Assembly (NCBI GenBank): GCA_002049825.1
Contig: MVCZ01000065.1
Coordinates: 1-8,395 of the forward strand
From: Candidatus Zhuqueibacterota bacterium 4484_188
Lineage (GTDB): Bacteria; Calditrichota; Calditrichia; RBG-13-44-9
Direction: 5' to 3'
DNA length: 8,395 nt
Of this stretch, positions 6,706 through 8,395 are shown in pieces. Within the stretch, counting starts at the first letter, position 1. Every line of letters starts with the position of its first letter. The position numbers and the translations under genes were made by a program. A model generated the notes under the pieces. The model had not been told where the DNA came from, did not search any database, and saw nothing but the letters and a program-made list of their open reading frames with translations.

Positions 6706-8082
6706 TTATTCCTTTCTAAGCGTAACAACCGTTTCACGTAGTCTGTAGCTTCGTACTTGACCCGACCTTCTATTTCTGACCTTTTCAATTTTTTCAATTG
6801 AAAATCCTAACTCTGTACCAATTTTCGCTATCAATAAATCTGTCGGTAAATAAACATCGGCGATAAGACTATCACCAATAACCAGAATGAATCTGCCACC
6901 AGACCTAATTGCGGGAGTAACATTGACCATAATTTTGTACATATCGTCGAAATATTTGTGTACTATTTCAGGCATATCCGGTCGTCTATAGGTTCCCCTT
7001 TTTTTGATACTTCTTTGTATTTTAGATTTTATATCTTCAATCCAGTTGTTTGTATAGCGCTTGTCTTTAACACTAAAATTTTTTATTAATCCCTTTGAAA
7101 CGTTATCGCAGACAACCATTTCATCTTTTACTTGTTTTAATTTTTTATGGTTATCTGCGAATCCAAGCCATCCCATTTCTATCTTATAATTCATAACATA
7201 GTCAAGGCCATTCATATAAGGAGGAGAAGTAATAACAAGATCATACAACGTGTTATGAATGAAATCCTTCGAATTTGCCAGAAATACAAAACCTTTTTTA
7301 CTTACTTTTTTATACTTATTCTGTAATACTCGTAAATCGAATGCAATTTCGTTTATTTTTTTTCTAAACAGAATAAACGGCGTATCCGCGTTCACATTTT
7401 TTTTCCGAGTGTAACCCAAGCAAGGTGTTCGTTTAAGATTGCTACAATCTATTAAGATAGATGAGAAAGCTACCAGCATTAAATTTTTAATCTTTTCATC
7501 TTCTTCGATTGCCGGTTGGAAGGCATCGATACCACCTTTAAGTATTTCAAGGTTATGCAATACATCATGATGGAAATGCTTTTCTGATTTTAAAAAATCC
7601 GGAGCAACAAAAATATGTTTATCATTAAGATTTTTTGATATCTGTAAAAATCGTTCATCGTTTACTTGCCAAGCATTTATTTTGGTTTCTGCAATAAAAT
7701 GAAGCAGGGGGTTTAGCTCAACACCGTGCGACTCATAATTATTCAGCTTACTCTGAACAAGAACAGTTCCGCTTCCTGCGAAGGGATCGAAAATCACTGG
7801 ATCCTTATATTCATCAGAATATCTATCAAATGATTTTTGAACAAATTTAGCAGAAAATCCTTGGACATAGGGCGACCACCGGTGAACAATTTCGCTGGAG
7901 TTTTTAATAAATTGAATGGGTTGCGGATTTTCTACAATTTCAATTCCCAGTTCTTTAAGATATGACCGTGAATCATCTTGTGCTGTTCCATTTTTTTTAG
8001 ATGAGTGCAGAATATTAATTTGCCGCTTTGAAAGCAACGTCGGCTTATCTTTAAAAAGTGTTAATTGTTCAGAATCTTGCAT
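6706..8082 (-). CDS. Amino-DNA methyltransferase, putative modification enzyme
   Basis: Predicted SAM-dependent DNA methyltransferase of 458 residues, methylating an exocyclic amino group (N4-cytosine or N6-adenine). Motif I is DPFAGSGT at 99-106, motif II is probably HGVELNP (Glu122), and catalytic motif IV is TSPPYMNGLDYV at 285-296. GGRFILVIGDS at 395-405 resembles the strand after the catalytic motif. SPPY is more typical of N4-cytosine enzymes. Motif I precedes motif IV with about 180 residues between, unlike the common beta order; the insert (about 140-280) may be involved in target recognition. The start at 8082 is chosen because AGGA (8092-8095) lies 9 bases upstream and the protein opens MQDSEQLTLF. 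An earlier in-frame ATG at 8139 would add 19 hydrophobic residues and falls inside the promoter -7 box. It should protect host DNA from the nuclease downstream. The gene is AT-rich: 17 of 60 bases at 7321-7380 are G or C, against 34 of 60 at 2401-2460 in deoB. Confidence 0.87.
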   Translation of the reverse strand: MQDSEQLTLFKDKPTLLSKRQINILHSSKKNGTAQDDSRSYLKELGIEIVENPQPIQFIKNSSEIVHRWSPYVQGFSAKFVQKSFDRYSDEYKDPVIFDPFAGSGTVLVQSKLNNYESHGVELNPLLHFIAETKINAWQVNDERFLQISKNLNDKHIFVAPDFLKSEKHFHHDVLHNLEILKGGIDAFQPAIEEDEKIKNLMLVAFSSILIDCSNLKRTPCLGYTRKKNVNADTPFILFRKKINEIAFDLRVLQNKYKKVSKKGFVFLANSKDFIHNTLYDLVITSPPYMNGLDYVMNYKIEMGWLGFADNHKKLKQVKDEMVVCDNVSKGLIKNFSVKDKRYTNNWIEDIKSKIQRSIKKRGTYRRPDMPEIVHKYFDDMYKIMVNVTPAIRSGGRFILVIGDSLIADVYLPTDLLIAKIGTELGFSIEKIEKVRNRRSGQVRSYRLRETVVTLRKE

Positions 8083-8136
8083 AACAAATTTTCCTAAAAT
8101 TATCTTTAATATAATAGAAAAATCTTTTATAAAAGG

Positions 8137-8165
8137 CAAATATATTAAGATTTAATCTCTTGAAA
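8137..8165 (-). promoter_or_regulatory. Promoter of the restriction-modification operon
   Basis: On the minus strand TATATTTG (8144 down to 8137) is an exact match to the Bacteroidota -7 box TAnnTTTG. Seventeen bases upstream is TTTC (8165-8162), a poor version of TTTG. Transcription would begin near 8130, leaving a leader of about 48 bases before the methyltransferase ATG at 8082 and excluding the ATG at 8139. A second AT-rich -10-like word, TATATTAA, lies further downstream, so more than one start is possible. No repeated C-box for a controller protein was seen. Confidence 0.5.
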
Positions 8166-8194
8166 TTATCAAATACAAAAGCTCTGAAAAACGA

Positions 8195-8226
8195 TTTGGA
8201 TACCTTCTCTTTCACCAGTATATTTT
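8195..8226 (+). promoter_or_regulatory. Promoter of the gene at the right edge
   Basis: TTTG (8195-8198), a 20-base spacer and TATATTTT (8219-8226) match the Bacteroidota pattern with one deviation. Transcription would begin near 8233, giving a leader of about 78 bases before the ATG at 8311. It diverges from the promoter at 8137-8165. Confidence 0.55.
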
Positions 8227-8256
8227 TTATGAGCGGAAATTTGCATTGAGAGGAAA

Positions 8257-8279
8257 GTAAACACAAAAAAGCTGTTTAC
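8257..8279. promoter_or_regulatory. Inverted repeat in the leader of the last gene
   Basis: GTAAACA (8257-8263) and TGTTTAC (8273-8279) are perfect 7-base inverted arms separated by 9 bases. The repeat lies downstream of the proposed promoter and 31 bases before the ATG. It could be an operator for a dimeric repressor. A weak attenuator hairpin is also possible, since AGATTTTTAGG follows, though the stem is short and AT-rich. Confidence 0.4.
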
Positions 8280-8310
8280 AGATTTTTAGGCAAAACAAAA
8301 AGGTTCTAAA

Positions 8311-8395
8311 ATGAAAAAAATATTGTCTGTTTTATTGATACTATTGGTCGTCATTGGCGTTTGGGGTGGGGAAGAGAAAGATTCTTTTACCCTCA
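8311..8395 (+). CDS. Start of a putative exported protein, cut by window end
   Basis: The open frame starts with ATG at 8311 and runs off the window after 28 codons. AAAAGG (8297-8302) lies 8 bases before the ATG and is a fair ribosome site. The encoded start, MKKILSVLLILLVVIGVWG followed by GEEKDSF, is a typical signal peptide: two lysines, a hydrophobic core, then a small-residue end and a polar stretch. The product is therefore probably exported. Its identity cannot be told from what is visible. The upstream promoter at 8195-8226 supports it being a real gene. Confidence 0.65.
   Translation, partial: MKKILSVLLILLVVIGVWGGEEKDSFTL

Noticed and set aside
8069..8266. 65-codon minus-strand frame upstream of the methyltransferase, considered as a controller (C) protein
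   Set aside because: It has no helix-turn-helix pattern, overlaps the methyltransferase start, and would cover the operon promoter. Phe, Lys and Asn richness reflects AT-rich intergenic DNA.

Overview
The window looks like bacterial chromosome from the FCB (Fibrobacterota-Chlorobiota-Bacteroidota) assemblage or one of the candidate phyla close to it. The main evidence is a primary-type sigma factor of only 282 residues. It has no region 1.1 and reads very much like the Bacteroidota RpoD. Several promoters also fit the Bacteroidota pattern TTTG-N19/20-TAnnTTTG better than the enterobacterial one. I cannot name the genus; KSB1, Calditrichota or Marinimicrobia-like lineages are possible. No rRNA, tRNA or CRISPR array was seen.

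Region 1 (1 to about 1060) holds no believable gene. It is a mosaic of dispersed repeats. A 165-base hairpin-rich element occurs twice in direct orientation (4-169 and 579-744). Each copy is followed by a G/T-rich or tandemly repeated stretch and then by a short inverted copy of the element's right end (382-453 and 911-968). A separate 72-base element with inverted ends (476-547) lies between the two modules, and a perfect 36-base tandem duplication lies at 800-871.

Region 2 (1062 to 5734) is ordinary-looking host chromosome of roughly balanced base composition, with all genes on the plus strand. It holds a patatin-like phospholipase with its own good promoter, phosphopentomutase (deoB), a 105-residue coiled-coil protein of unknown role, a secreted CapA-family phosphoesterase-like protein whose start overlaps that small gene, and the RpoD-like sigma factor. 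It closes with a strong intrinsic terminator that probably works in both directions.

Region 3 (5764 to about 8165, minus strand) is a visibly AT-rich two-gene operon. The first gene is an amino-DNA methyltransferase with a DPFAGSGT SAM-binding motif and an SPPY catalytic motif. Nine bases after it comes a protein with a complete GIY-YIG nuclease domain followed by about 180 residues I do not recognise. The obvious reading is a restriction-modification system, with the methyltransferase made first and the nuclease second, acquired horizontally and set between host genes. This is the most interesting part of the window, because GIY-YIG restriction enzymes are few and the domain layout here is not one I can match to a characterised enzyme.

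Region 4 (8195 to the end) has a well-formed divergent promoter, a leader with an inverted repeat, and the first 28 codons of a gene starting with a signal peptide.
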